Source: Citrifermentans bremense R1
GTDB taxonomy: Bacteria > Desulfobacterota > Desulfuromonadia > Geobacterales > Geobacteraceae
Direction: 5' to 3'
DNA: 64,000 nucleotides
NCBI RefSeq assembly: GCF_000426865.1
Contig: NZ_AUGE01000017.1
Location: 27,207-91,206 of the forward strand
Positions 52,001-60,627 of the stretch are shown one piece after another; positions within the stretch are counted from its first letter, which is position 1, and every line of letters begins with the position of its first letter. The notes beneath the pieces are model-generated. The model did not search any database, was not told where the DNA came from, and saw only the letters and a list, made by a program, of their open reading frames with translations. The position numbers and the translations under genes are program-made.

Positions 52001-52534
52001 GTGAACGACGAGGAACTGATGTCCTACATCATGTACCCGAGCGTCTACGTCGAATACGCGAAGCACCGCCAGGAGTACTCCGACGTCTCCGTGATCCCGA
52101 CCCCGATCTTCTTCTACGGCCTTGAGCCGGGCCAGGAGACCTCCATCGAGCTCCAGCCCGGAAAGACCTTGATCGTCAAGCTGAATGCAGTCGGCAGGAC
52201 CCAGCCCGACGGCACCAAGCAGATCTACTTCGAGCTCAACGGCAACTCAAGGAGCGTCACCGTGCGCGACCAGTCGGTGCAAAGCGACGACTGCGGCCAC
52301 GAAAAGGCCGACAAGTCGAACCCCAAGCACGTAGGGGCGCCGATGCCGGGCAAGGTGATCAAGATGAACGTGAAGACCGGCGACTCCGTCAAGGCGGGGG
52401 ACATCCTCGCCGTCACCGAGGCCATGAAGATGGAGACCAACATCAAGGCCAAGGAGGACGGCACCGTCTTCGAGGTGCGCTGCAAGGAGGGGGGCAAGGT
52501 CGAGAAAGAGGAACTTCTCATCGTGATGGCCTGA
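49088..52534 (+). CDS. pycA: Pyruvate carboxylase
   Basis: 1148 residues, the usual length for the single-chain enzyme that makes oxaloacetate from pyruvate, bicarbonate and ATP. Biotin carboxylase is ~1-455 (glycine-rich AAAGGGGRGM ATP loop; EMNPRIQVEHTVTE). Carboxyltransferase is ~540-840 (LLTDTTMRDAHQSLLATR; metal-ligand HLHTHDTSG). A PYC/OADA linker domain follows, and the C-terminal biotinyl domain has EAMKMETN with biotinyl Lys1114. I start at ATG 49088 because AGGAG lies seven nt upstream; the frame extends earlier without family similarity. It has its own terminator. In acetate-oxidising Geobacter this is the main route from pyruvate into the TCA cycle. Confidence 0.96.
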   Translation: MEARKFRKVMAANRGEIAIRIFRACTELGISTVAIYSEEDKLSLHRYKADEAYLVGKGKAPIDAYLGIDEIIALAKKREVDAIHPGYGFLAENAEFAEKCEANGIAFIGPTAEMQRALGDKVAARKVAKAAGVTTVPGTEEPITHEEDALIFAKNHGYPIIIKAAAGGGGRGMRVATDKKELLEGLQSASSEAKAAFGDPSVFLERYLKNPKHIEVQVLGDAYGNLVHFYERDCSIQRRHQKVVEFAPSLALPGATRLALCTDALKIANQVGYRNAGTVEFLLDEEGKYYFIEMNPRIQVEHTVTEMITGRNLVQAQILIAEGKRLSDPEINIPNQGSIEMRGYAIQCRITTEDPGNNFAPDFGTLSTYRSSAGCGVRLDAGNAFTGAQITPHYDSLLVKVSAWGLTFAEAAHIMDRSLQEFRVRGVKTNIGFLENVITHPVFLAGGCNTSFIDQHPELLVIPEKKDRANKVLQFLGDVIVNGSPGVAKPLRSAELIEAAVPQIAPFAQRPKGTRDILREKGAEGLSKWVLEQKHLLLTDTTMRDAHQSLLATRVRTHDLLKIAEPTSHLASDLFSLELWGGATFDVTMRFLKEDPWQRLHALSEAIPNVLFQMLLRGSNAVGYTNYPDNVVQRFVAQAAESGVDVFRVFDSLNWTRGMQVAMEAVQKSGKICEAAICYTGDISDPTRTKYPLSYYVSMAKELEKMGAHILAIKDMAGLLKPYAGYQLVKALKEEIGIPVHLHTHDTSGNGGALLVMAAQAGVDIVDAALSSISGLTSQPNLNALVATLKGTEFDPKVNEHGLQQLANYWETVRDFYAPFESGLKSGTAEVYHHEIPGGQYSNYKPQVAGLGLLERWEECKEMYHKVNVLFGDVVKVTPSSKVVGDMAMFLVKNNLEPADVFAPGADLAFPESVVGFFKGMIGQPYQGFPEELQKIVLKGEEPITCRPGELLEPTDFEKERATAEAKAGHPVNDEELMSYIMYPSVYVEYAKHRQEYSDVSVIPTPIFFYGLEPGQETSIELQPGKTLIVKLNAVGRTQPDGTKQIYFELNGNSRSVTVRDQSVQSDDCGHEKADKSNPKHVGAPMPGKVIKMNVKTGDSVKAGDILAVTEAMKMETNIKAKEDGTVFEVRCKEGGKVEKEELLIVMA

Positions 52535-52557
52535 CTTCTGAGACAGAAAAGAAGAGG

Positions 52558-52588
52558 GAAAGGGGGGGCTCCGCCCCCCCTTTTTTTT
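52558..52588 (+). terminator. Strong rho-independent terminator after pycA
   Basis: GGGGGGG, loop CTCCG, CCCCCCC, then eight T, 27 bp past the stop. Confidence 0.95.
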
Positions 52589-53186
52589 ATGCCGTGCCCA
52601 AGCGTCAACGGATTGTCAGGGGCCCGTTTCGCGCGGTTTTAGCGTGCCTAAATTTACGGCAATTTGCTGGAGATGTCTCCATTACTGAAACTTCCCGGCA
52701 CAAGGGACATGTTATCAACATGGTTTTCCACATCTGCAGTGGATACGAGAGCTACTCCCACCACCGCTCTACGCGTAAACACCTGGAATAGCCCGAAGGT
52801 TGTCCACTTTAGGCCACAAAAGCAGAGACGGCGACAGATTGTTGACGGTTTTACTACGTCTGCCTTCGAGCGCCACTCCCGCTGCCGCACCGCCCCGCAA
52901 AAAAAAGCTCAAGCATTCACTGTTTGAAGCCGTTATCTTTATTGAATATGGTTAGGCATCACTGTCAAACCATCTACCCCCTGAATCTTCGCTGTGTTTC
53001 TTTTTGTGGCATAAGCCGATTTAAATTATAGTATTGTTATTTCTTTGAAAACGTATATAACGTTGGTATTGGCTGAAGCCACTCCCGTGAGGCACTGAGA
53101 CAGTGGTGCCTGCCTCTGTCCCATCTACGGCATGTGAACACACTTGGGTCCTCCGTCTGGCCCAGCCTAGCCGATTTGGAGTTTCC
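52589..53186. other. ~600-bp low-GC spacer before the hybrid kinase
   Basis: No supported gene. Base composition falls well below its neighbours, most clearly at 52930-53070. It contains an AACGT ATATA ACGTT perfect dyad at 53050-53064, ~125 bp before the kinase gene, and a GGCACTG-AGA-CAGTG-GTGCC type hairpin near 53091-53111. Short frames here (for example 52664-52927) show no codon bias or ribosome-binding site. It may be a long regulatory leader or decayed DNA. Confidence 0.5.
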
Positions 53187-56100
53187 GTGCTCGTCACCAG
53201 CATGAAAACCAAAATGACACTAGCCGTCTTCCTGCTGGTCGGGTTCCTGATGTCGGTGACGGCTGTGAGTTCGGTGCTGTACTACGAGCAAAGATTCAGA
53301 CGCAACATCTCCCTGCAGCAGTCCACGCTCCTCGATTCCCTGGCCTATCAGGTAGACAACCGCATCTTCGACTTCATGTCGGACCTAGACCAGCTCGCCG
53401 CCGGCATCACCCCTGAAACGCTGACCAGCCAAAAGCAGGCGCAGCAGCTGCTCGATGCGCATAAAAAGCAGCGCGCTTTCTTCGACAATTCCCTCTTCAT
53501 CTTCTCGAACACCGGGCGGCTCATCGCCGCCAACCCGGAGGAACTCAACTTCATCGGCAGGGGCTTCTCCTTCCGGGACTACTTCAAGCAGACCATGCAG
53601 ACGGGGAAGATGTCCGTCTCCGCGCCTTTCGCCTCGTTCCAGAAGCAAAGCCACCCCATCATCATGTTCAGCACGCCCGTGTTCGACTCCAGGCACCGGA
53701 TCATCGGCATACTGGGTGGGAGCATCGACCTGCGCCGGCAGCGGTACCTGCAGTCGCTGGCCGCGCTGAAACTGGGGCAGAAGGGTTTCCTCTCCCTCTA
53801 CGACAGCAACCGGTACGTGCTGATGCACCCGAACCCAAAACGGGTGCTGCGCCGCGACCCCCCCGGAACTAACGACATGGTGGACCGGGCGATCGCAGGG
53901 TACGAAGGGACCAGGGAGAGCGGCACCGTAGCCGGGCTGCCGGTGCTGCGCTCGGTGAAGCGGTTGAAATCCACCAACTGGATCATGGCGGTCAGCTACC
54001 CGCTGAGCGAGGTGTACGGGCCGCTTTACACGGCGAGGCACTACTTCCTGGCCGGTTCGCTCGCCGCGTCGCTTCTCTCCATCCTGATCGTCTGGCCCTT
54101 CATGGGGTACCTGACCCGGCCTCTTTTGTCGTTCACCCGCCACCTGGAGCAGCTCCCCTCGCTCAAGGGCTCCCGGCGGCTCGCGCCGGTGATTTCCGAC
54201 GACGAGATCGGGCAGATGGCGCGGACCTTCAACAAGATGCTCTTGGAACAGGAACGCTCCCGCGACTTCTACCTGACGCTGTTCGAGAACTTCCCCGCCA
54301 TGGTCTGGCGCGCGGGAACCGACGGCAAGTGCGACTACTTCAACCAGACCTGGCTGGAGTTCACCGGTCGGACCCTGGAAGAGGAACAGGGAGACGGCTG
54401 GATGCACGGGGTGCATCCGGAAGAGCTGGATTTCTGCTGCCGCACCTACCTCGACGCCGTCGAAAACCGCAGACCCTTCCAGATGGAATACCGGCTGAGG
54501 CACAGAAGCGGCAGCTACCGCTGGATCACCGACATGGGGCGCCCCTTCTACGGTCTCGACGGCGAGTTCGTCGGGTACATCGGCACCTGCTACGACGTGA
54601 CCGAACGGCAGGAGGCGGCCGACAAGATCCTCAAGCTGTCGCGGGTGATCGAACAAAGCCCGAACGCGGTGCTGATAGCAACGCTGGACGGCACCATCGA
54701 ATACGTGAACCCCAAGACTGTCGAGGCCACCGGATATGAAATCGCGGAGCTGGTGGGGAGCGACATGAAACGCCTCCTGCCGCACGAGGCCCAGCTCGGC
54801 TTCAAGCTGGCGTTGCGCGAACTGGTGCGGCGAGGCAAGGAATGGCGCGGCGAAATCCCGGCCCGCCGGAAAGACGGCGCCGTTTTCTGGGAGCAGGTCA
54901 CCCTTTCCCCCATCAAGACCCTGGACGGCAAGGCGACGCACCTCGTCTGCATCAAAGAGGACATCACCCAGCGCCGGCAGTTCGAGCTATCGCTCAAGGA
55001 GTCGGAAGAGCGCTACCGCCTGCTGTTCGAGAACAACCCGCACCCGATGTGGGCCTACGACCTGAAGGCCCTCTCCTTCCTGGCGGTGAACAACGCGGCC
55101 CTGCGGCACTACGGGTACTCCATGCAGGAGTTCCTGGAGATGAAGCTGAACGACCTGTCGGCGCACTCCGCAGAGGGGTTGGAACTGCTCCCCCAGGGGG
55201 AAACAAGCCCCGCCCCCCCCCCGCTTAAGCGCCACGTGAAAAAAGACGGGAGCGTCATTTTGGTGGAGACCATATCGCAGGTGATGAAATTCGCCGGGGT
55301 CGACGCCGAAATCGTCATGGTGCACGACGTAACCGAGAAGCTCCGGGCGGAGCAGGAGAAACTGGCGCTGGAGCACCAGCTAACCCAATCCCAGAAGATG
55401 GAGGCCATCGGCACCCTGACCGGCGGCATAGCGCACGACTTCAACAACATCCTCACCGCCATCATCGGCTACACCACCATGTTGCAGCTGGAACTGGACG
55501 AGGCGCACCCGCTGCAGCGCAAGGTAGGCGAGATCCTGCGGGCTTCCGAACGCGCGGCGAGCCTGACCCGGAGCCTTTTGGCCTACAGCAGGAGGCAGGC
55601 CGGCAACCCCGCGCCCACCGGGCTCAACGCCATCATCAACAACGTCGACATCCTTTTGCAGCGCCTGATCCCGGAGAACATCGAGTGGAGGTCGCAGCTT
55701 GCGCCGGAGGAACTCTCCATCATGGCTGACTCCGGCCAGATCGAGCAGGTGATCATGAACCTGGTGGTGAACGCCCGGGACGCCATGCCGGAGGGGGGGG
55801 TGCTGAGCCTGTCGACCGAGAGCATGGCGCTGGACCGGGAGTTCGTTGCCAAGCATGGCTACGGCCGCCCGGGGAGCTACGCCCTTTTGTCGGTCGCCGA
55901 TTCCGGGGTCGGTATGGACGAAAAGACCAGGGACAGGATCTTCGAGCCCTTCTTCACCACCAAGGCGCCGGGCAAGGGGACCGGCCTGGGGTTGGCCATG
56001 GTCTACGGGATAGTCAAACAGCACGGCGGCTTCATCAACTGCTACAGCGAGCCCGGGCACGGCACCGTTTTCAGGATCTACCTGCCGCTCATAGACGCGC

Positions 56101-56528
56101 CGGCCGAGTTGGAGGCGGCCCAGGCGGCACAGGAGCTCCGTGGTGGGGACGAGACCATCCTGCTGGTCGAGGATGACGCGGTAATCAGGGAGATGGTGGG
56201 AGAGCTCCTGGAGGAATTCGGTTACCGGGTGATCAAGGCGGTGGATGGCGAGGATGCGGTGCAGACGTTCAGGGGGGCAGCCGCGGAGGTGCAGTTGGTG
56301 ATCCTGGACGTGATCATGCCCAAGCGAAACGGCAAGGAGGCGTACGACGAGATCTCCCGGATCAGGCCGGGCGCGAAGGCGTTGTTCATGAGCGGTTACA
56401 CCGCGGACATCATCACCGACAGTCTGATCAAGGGCGACCCGCGCCACTTCGTGTCCAAGCCGATCAGCATCAGCGAGTTACTGGGAAAGGTGAGGGACCT
56501 GCTGGACGAGCAACTTAACTGCAGATAA
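53187..56528 (+). CDS. Cache-multi-PAS hybrid histidine kinase with receiver
   Basis: 1113 residues. Signal anchor (~10-32), periplasmic dCache-like sensor (~35-285), second helix (~290-315), HAMP-like segment, three PAS domains (~365-490, ~490-610, ~620-740; [24 protein letters not shown]), HisKA with [13 protein letters not shown] (phospho-His), HATPase ([28 protein letters not shown]) and a C-terminal receiver (~990-1110) with acceptor Asp in LVILDVIMP. It senses an outside ligand plus internal PAS inputs and phosphorylates its own receiver. The start is GTG 53187 since TGGAG lies upstream; ATG 53202 lacks one. No DNA-binding partner is adjacent, so phosphotransfer continues elsewhere. Its stop codon lies inside the tandem array at 56522. 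Confidence 0.9.
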   Translation: MLVTSMKTKMTLAVFLLVGFLMSVTAVSSVLYYEQRFRRNISLQQSTLLDSLAYQVDNRIFDFMSDLDQLAAGITPETLTSQKQAQQLLDAHKKQRAFFDNSLFIFSNTGRLIAANPEELNFIGRGFSFRDYFKQTMQTGKMSVSAPFASFQKQSHPIIMFSTPVFDSRHRIIGILGGSIDLRRQRYLQSLAALKLGQKGFLSLYDSNRYVLMHPNPKRVLRRDPPGTNDMVDRAIAGYEGTRESGTVAGLPVLRSVKRLKSTNWIMAVSYPLSEVYGPLYTARHYFLAGSLAASLLSILIVWPFMGYLTRPLLSFTRHLEQLPSLKGSRRLAPVISDDEIGQMARTFNKMLLEQERSRDFYLTLFENFPAMVWRAGTDGKCDYFNQTWLEFTGRTLEEEQGDGWMHGVHPEELDFCCRTYLDAVENRRPFQMEYRLRHRSGSYRWITDMGRPFYGLDGEFVGYIGTCYDVTERQEAADKILKLSRVIEQSPNAVLIATLDGTIEYVNPKTVEATGYEIAELVGSDMKRLLPHEAQLGFKLALRELVRRGKEWRGEIPARRKDGAVFWEQVTLSPIKTLDGKATHLVCIKEDITQRRQFELSLKESEERYRLLFENNPHPMWAYDLKALSFLAVNNAALRHYGYSMQEFLEMKLNDLSAHSAEGLELLPQGETSPAPPPLKRHVKKDGSVILVETISQVMKFAGVDAEIVMVHDVTEKLRAEQEKLALEHQLTQSQKMEAIGTLTGGIAHDFNNILTAIIGYTTMLQLELDEAHPLQRKVGEILRASERAASLTRSLLAYSRRQAGNPAPTGLNAIINNVDILLQRLIPENIEWRSQLAPEELSIMADSGQIEQVIMNLVVNARDAMPEGGVLSLSTESMALDREFVAKHGYGRPGSYALLSVADSGVGMDEKTRDRIFEPFFTTKAPGKGTGLGLAMVYGIVKQHGGFINCYSEPGHGTVFRIYLPLIDAPAELEAAQAAQELRGGDETILLVEDDAVIREMVGELLEEFGYRVIKAVDGEDAVQTFRGAAAEVQLVILDVIMPKRNGKEAYDEISRIRPGAKALFMSGYTADIITDSLIKGDPRHFVSKPISISELLGKVRDLLDEQLNCR

Positions 56529-56621
56529 AGATAAAGATAGAGATAAAGAAGGCTTTTAGGCTTTCCTTAATCTCTATCTTTATCTGTAGTTTAGGTTTTC
56601 CTTTATCTCTATCTTTATCTG
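56522..56621. repeat. Inverted array of GATAAAG/GATAGAG units
   Basis: The left arm (56522-56552) is CAGATAAAGATAAAGATAGA and onward. Two right-arm copies (56565-56586 and 56600-56621) both read ...ATCTCTATCTTTATCTG. The kinase stop codon is part of the left arm. It lies between convergent genes and has the same words as the element at 35481. Confidence 0.85.
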
Positions 56622-56625
56622 TTTT

Positions 56626-57906
56626 TCAGATTTTCTTCACCTCCGCCAATAGCTGCGCCAGGGTGAGCCCCTGCTGCACCGGCTCGGCAAAGGGGCCAAC
56701 GCCGGGGCGGTACAGGTCGAAACGCGGCGCGCGCCCGGCCGGATCGGTCACCAGACGGGAGGAGACGATCCCCGCCTGCGCCAGCTGGGGCTGGGCGCAG
56801 CAGTTGGGGCAGCCGGAAATGGCCCAGGTAAGCCCCAGCGCCTCCTCCCCCATCTCTTCCACCACGGCCGCAGCGACCTCTCGGGTCGCAGAGAGCCCCA
56901 TGACGCACTCGTGGGTACCCGGGCAGACTCGGAAGATTACTCTCTCCCTGGCGCTCTCCCCGGCAAACCCCGCCGCGGCCAGGGCGGCGACAGCCTTCTC
57001 GCGCCCGCCCCCCTCCGAGAGATGCATCTTCACGTTCTGGTCGCCGGTTATCATCAGGATCCCGCCGCAGTACTCCCGGGCGATCTCCGCCAGCGCCACG
57101 AGACCTTGGCAGGAAAGTTCGCCGGCGAAGACATGCGCCTCCAGGCGCGCCGACGCGTCCGCCGGCACGGGAACGAGGCTCCCGGTCAGGGTCGGCGCGC
57201 TGGAAATCTCCTCTGTGTCTCCCAAGACCCTCAGCCGGAACTCGTCCTGCCCGATCTCGCGGATCAGGTGCTTCAGACGCTTCCCCGCCGGGGTGTTGGC
57301 CTGGTAAACCTGGGCCACCCTCTCGATGAGCGGGATCAACGCATCCTCGGCCACGTCCCGCGCCAGCAGGAAGCCGGGGATCGGCTCGCGCCCAAGGCCG
57401 CCGGCCGCCCAGACGTCGAAACGCGAAGGCTCCCCCGACGCCGCCGGCACGAGCCCCAGATCCTGGATCAGGTGCCGCCCGCTTGAGACGTCCGCCTCCA
57501 CGCCCACCTTGAACTTCTTGGGGAGCTTTTCGAAGCGCGCGTTGCCGGTGAAGTGCCGGTGGATCCTGCGCACCAAGGCCTCCAAGGCAGGGGCCCCGGC
57601 CGCCGCCAGGCTGCCGCAGACCACGCCGCGTACCGCGCCGCCGCAGGCGCCCCGGTTGTAAAGCCCCACCATCGCCAGTTGGCCCGCCACGTACTCAAGA
57701 TCGCCTTCGGTGAGCCAATGCAGCTCGATGCTCCCCCGGGTGGTGAGATGCACCATCCCCTTGGCGAAGCGCTCAGCCAGCTGCGCCACCTTGAGCGCCT
57801 GCTCCGCGGATATGATCCCCGCGGGGAGTTTCACCCGCTGCATGTAAAATTCCTTCTGGCGCTGGGGGTAGATCCCCTCCAGGCGCAGGTTCTTCTCCAC
57901 GGTCAT
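56626..57906 (-). CDS. Sirohaem/[4Fe-4S] nitrite/sulfite reductase family protein
   Basis: 426 residues. Two ferredoxin-like half domains and the sirohaem-cluster ligands C328-x5-C334 (CPGTHEC) and C366-x3-C370 (SGCPNCCAQ), plus MVHLTTRGSIELHW, all typical of the NirA/SiR family. It lacks the NAD(P)H flavoprotein module, so a ferredoxin-like donor is likely. At 426 residues it is shorter than plant or cyanobacterial NirA (~510-580). It could reduce nitrite or sulfite, six electrons each; the sequence alone does not decide. AAGGAG lies upstream of ATG 57906. It is monocistronic. Confidence 0.87.
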   Translation of the reverse strand: MTVEKNLRLEGIYPQRQKEFYMQRVKLPAGIISAEQALKVAQLAERFAKGMVHLTTRGSIELHWLTEGDLEYVAGQLAMVGLYNRGACGGAVRGVVCGSLAAAGAPALEALVRRIHRHFTGNARFEKLPKKFKVGVEADVSSGRHLIQDLGLVPAASGEPSRFDVWAAGGLGREPIPGFLLARDVAEDALIPLIERVAQVYQANTPAGKRLKHLIREIGQDEFRLRVLGDTEEISSAPTLTGSLVPVPADASARLEAHVFAGELSCQGLVALAEIAREYCGGILMITGDQNVKMHLSEGGGREKAVAALAAAGFAGESARERVIFRVCPGTHECVMGLSATREVAAAVVEEMGEEALGLTWAISGCPNCCAQPQLAQAGIVSSRLVTDPAGRAPRFDLYRPGVGPFAEPVQQGLTLAQLLAEVKKI

Positions 57907-58167
57907 GATCTGTCTCTCCTTCTAAGCTCTGCCGGCTGGCTACGGTGGCGGTGGTTGACGATAGTAACAGTGTTGCTCCCCTCCTGTCATCCCAAAATCC
58001 CGCGGAAAGGGGTGTCACCCACAGCCCAAAAGGCGGCGCCTGCGATGCCTGCCTGTGCACGGTTTGTAAAGGGTTCCTTGCAGACAAGGGGTGGGGGAAT
58101 TCCAGGAAAGGTCGCATTGGTCCCCCTCCTCTTGCGGGTGTATGGGGGTAGGGGGTGGGGGAAGGAA

Positions 58168-59394
58168 TCAGACTACGCGGTCGCGCCCCGCGCTCTTGGC
58201 GGCGTAGAGCCTCTGGTCCGCCCGCTTGAGAACATGGAGCAGGTCGGCGTCCCCCTCTTTGACGGCGGCGGCGCCGAGGCTCGCGGTCAGGTTGATCTCA
58301 CGCCCGTCGACCAGGTAAGGCTCTTCCCGGAGCAGGGACCAAATTTTCTGAGCTACCGCACGCGTCTGCTCGAGGTCGGAACCCGGGAGCATCACCAGGA
58401 ATTCCTCGCCGCCGAAACGACCGATGGAATCGTAGTTGCGCAGCGAGCGCGCGATCCTGGCCGCGAACTGCTGCAGCAGGACGTCCCCCGCCAGGTGGCC
58501 GTAGGTGTCGTTTACTTCCTTGAACCGGTCGATGTCGATCATGATGAAGCCCAGGTCCGCGTCCGCGAGCCCTTTCTCGTTTCTGCGGGAACAGCGGGCG
58601 AACTCCTTGCACGCCAAAAGCTCGATCTGGCTCTTGTTGAAGGTCCCGGTGAGGGCATCGGTCATGGTCTGCTTTTTCAGCACCTCCTGGATCTCCTTGA
58701 TCTCCCGCGTCCCCTTTCGGACCAGGAAGTAAGAGATGCCGAAAACCACGACCAGGATGCCGGCCAGGGCGCCGAGCGCCAAGGACGCGGTATTCGCCGT
58801 GTCGTTGCGGTACTCGGTGACGTCGATGTAGACCTCGAAGCTCCCGATCACCTGGCCGTTATCCCAGATCGGGATGTACGTTTCCACCACGTCCACGTTG
58901 AACTTCATCTCGGACGCCAGGTCTTTCACCTCTTCCTTCCTCTCCAGCTTCGAGTCGAAGAGCCCCTCCAAGGCGTGATCCAGCCGGGAGTTGTGGTTGT
59001 CGACCTTGCCGATGAGGCTTGCCTCGGTGCTGTAGACGATGGTGCTGTCGGCGGAGTAGATCTTGATCTTCACGATTTCGAAAGGGGAAAGGAACTTCCT
59101 GAAGTGGCGGTCCATCTCCGGCAGGTCGGCCGAGGCGACCGCAACCTTCACGCTGCCGTCAGCCTGCCTGGCGGTAAGGCGCGCACGGTCAGTCGCGAGG
59201 AGGGCGCTGCTTACCTTTATGGCATCTTCTTCGGCGTTGCGGATTACATGGCGGTGCAGCACCTCGACGAAGACGAGGCCCGCCGCTATGGTGATGACGA
59301 CGGTGGAAACCAGAGCGATGACAACGAAAAGGCGCAGCAGGGAATCGGGATTTCTGATGGAACTGCTCTTGGGGAAAATGCGGAGTTGCTTCAC
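58168..59394 (-). CDS. Membrane diguanylate cyclase with I-site
   Basis: 408 residues. Two membrane helices (~20-45 and ~205-228) enclose a ~160-residue periplasmic sensor. The C-terminal GGDEF domain (~235-405) has DALTGTFNK at its start, MIDIDRFKEVND (metal Asp) and the active-site RFGGEEF. An RNYD motif five residues before it is an inhibitory I-site that binds c-di-GMP, so the enzyme should make c-di-GMP with product feedback. The start is GTG 59394 with AAGGAAGG upstream. It lies 36 bp downstream of the haem-CopD-b5 gene, so redox state may feed into signalling if they act together. Confidence 0.9.
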   Translation of the reverse strand: MKQLRIFPKSSSIRNPDSLLRLFVVIALVSTVVITIAAGLVFVEVLHRHVIRNAEEDAIKVSSALLATDRARLTARQADGSVKVAVASADLPEMDRHFRKFLSPFEIVKIKIYSADSTIVYSTEASLIGKVDNHNSRLDHALEGLFDSKLERKEEVKDLASEMKFNVDVVETYIPIWDNGQVIGSFEVYIDVTEYRNDTANTASLALGALAGILVVVFGISYFLVRKGTREIKEIQEVLKKQTMTDALTGTFNKSQIELLACKEFARCSRRNEKGLADADLGFIMIDIDRFKEVNDTYGHLAGDVLLQQFAARIARSLRNYDSIGRFGGEEFLVMLPGSDLEQTRAVAQKIWSLLREEPYLVDGREINLTASLGAAAVKEGDADLLHVLKRADQRLYAAKSAGRDRVV

Positions 59395-59430
59395 GACCCT
59401 TCCTTCTTCCCGGTTCTGCCGGGGATCTAT

Positions 59431-60384
59431 CTAAGCCCAGCGCCAAAGGGCAAGTATCAGCACCACCAGGAAAACGATGCTGAGATTCATGTAGGCCATG
59501 AAGAAGAAAACACGCTCGTGCAGCGGAGCCTTGCGGTCGGTCTGGGCTACAAGCGCCCCTACCGCAGGCATCATGGCTACTTTCTCCGATCCGTGCGGCG
59601 CGAGTTTCAGCGCTTCGGTCAAATCTTCCCCGGCGTTGTGCCGCCCCATGTGCACACCCTGCTTCCAGAGCCTGCTTGCGGTGGCGTCGTAGAGTTTCCC
59701 CTGGTAGGCGAACCAGGCGGGACGCCCCTCCTTGCCGTCGCAGGAGGCCAGCTCGTCGATGGTCAGATCCCCTCCCTGCGGGAGCGTCGCCGGTTCCCTG
59801 CGCTTTGCCTTCAGCTTGGGGCCGATGAAGAGCACCACGTAAGCCGCGGTGCAGACCATCACCAGGTACAGGCCTATCTTGATCATGAGCAGCACCCCGA
59901 AGCGGGTGTGCAGCAGCATGTCCCATGAAGTTACGCGGAAGTAGGTAAGGACTATTCCGGTGATTCCCATGACCGCCATGGAAAGCACCCCCACGCGAAC
60001 CTCCCCGCGCGGCAGGCCGCCGGCCGCGTAGGCGGGCTTCAACACCAGGTGCACGTAAAGGATGGTGCCGAACCAGAGGATGGCGGTCAGCATATGGATG
60101 TACCCGATGACGAATCGGAAAACCTTGGCGGCTGCGGTGATGCCGGAGGCCTTGGCGGGTACGGAGACACTCGGGGCCTTGGCAGGTGCGGAAACGCCGG
60201 GGGCTTGGCCGGGCGTAGCTTTCGAGGCCGAAAACGCCTTCCCCTCGGCGGTGAGCTCGCCCCCGCCTGCCGGATCTAAATGGCAGGCCGAGCAGCTCTT
60301 GCCGGTCTGGGCGGCGTATTGCTCGGTGGCATGACAGGGCCAGGAGAAAAGGGCAAGAAGCAACAGGGCTAGGACGATTTTCAT
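59431..60384 (-). CDS. c-haem / CopD-like membrane / cytochrome b5-like fusion
   Basis: 317 residues. A signal peptide (1-19) is followed by a single c-type haem motif C31-x2-C34-H35 (SCSACHLDP) and an Ala/Pro/Ser-rich linker with imperfect AKAPS repeats. Four membrane helices (~85-200) follow, with IGYIHMLTAILWFGTILYVH, where His residues could hold haem b or copper as in CopD-type proteins. A soluble cytochrome-b5/steroid-binding-like domain (~207-282) contains LTIDELASCDGK, WFAYQGKLYDAT, and WKQGVHMGRHNAGEDLTEAL. A last helix (~290-315) ends the protein. It may relay electrons across the membrane. I start at ATG 60384 for a proper signal peptide. Likely in operon with the GGDEF gene. The domain assignments beyond CxxCH are by pattern. 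Confidence 0.72.
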   Translation of the reverse strand: MKIVLALLLLALFSWPCHATEQYAAQTGKSCSACHLDPAGGGELTAEGKAFSASKATPGQAPGVSAPAKAPSVSVPAKASGITAAAKVFRFVIGYIHMLTAILWFGTILYVHLVLKPAYAAGGLPRGEVRVGVLSMAVMGITGIVLTYFRVTSWDMLLHTRFGVLLMIKIGLYLVMVCTAAYVVLFIGPKLKAKRREPATLPQGGDLTIDELASCDGKEGRPAWFAYQGKLYDATASRLWKQGVHMGRHNAGEDLTEALKLAPHGSEKVAMMPAVGALVAQTDRKAPLHERVFFFMAYMNLSIVFLVVLILALWRWA

Positions 60385-60559
60385 GCGGCAACTTATAGCC
60401 TTATCGCCTGACAAAGTCAACATCGCTATGACAGTAAGCCCGGTTATTGAGGTGCCTTTGCCACCGCTTCATCATGGCCGGCGCGCGAGCTAAGTACGAC
60501 TAAGCCACAAATGCTGCGCTGCAGCTCGCTGAAAACCAACCCCTCGACGTGCTAAGACA

Positions 60560-60588
60560 TTGAAAACAATTGCTCGCGCCGGTACAAT
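60560..60588 (+). promoter_or_regulatory. Sigma-70 promoter of pepN
   Basis: TTGAAA (5/6), 17-bp spacer, TACAAT (5/6), 39 bp before the pepN start; strong on both boxes and spacing. Confidence 0.82.
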
Positions 60589-60627
60589 ACTTCCTTTGCC
60601 ATTCCTACATCCTTTGAGAGGGAGCCT

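Noticed and set aside
49211..52066. A 951-codon open frame antisense to pyruvate carboxylase
   Set aside because: Composition is low-complexity His/Arg/Asp/Leu, as expected for the shadow of a high-GC gene; the plus strand encodes a complete conserved enzyme.
52664..52927. An 87-codon frame after pyruvate carboxylase
   Set aside because: No Shine-Dalgarno sequence, atypical codon use and no homology pattern; it lies in the low-GC spacer.
57553..59928. A 791-codon plus-strand frame across the reductase, cyclase and cytochrome genes
   Set aside because: It overlaps three well-supported minus genes and has no recognisable domain.
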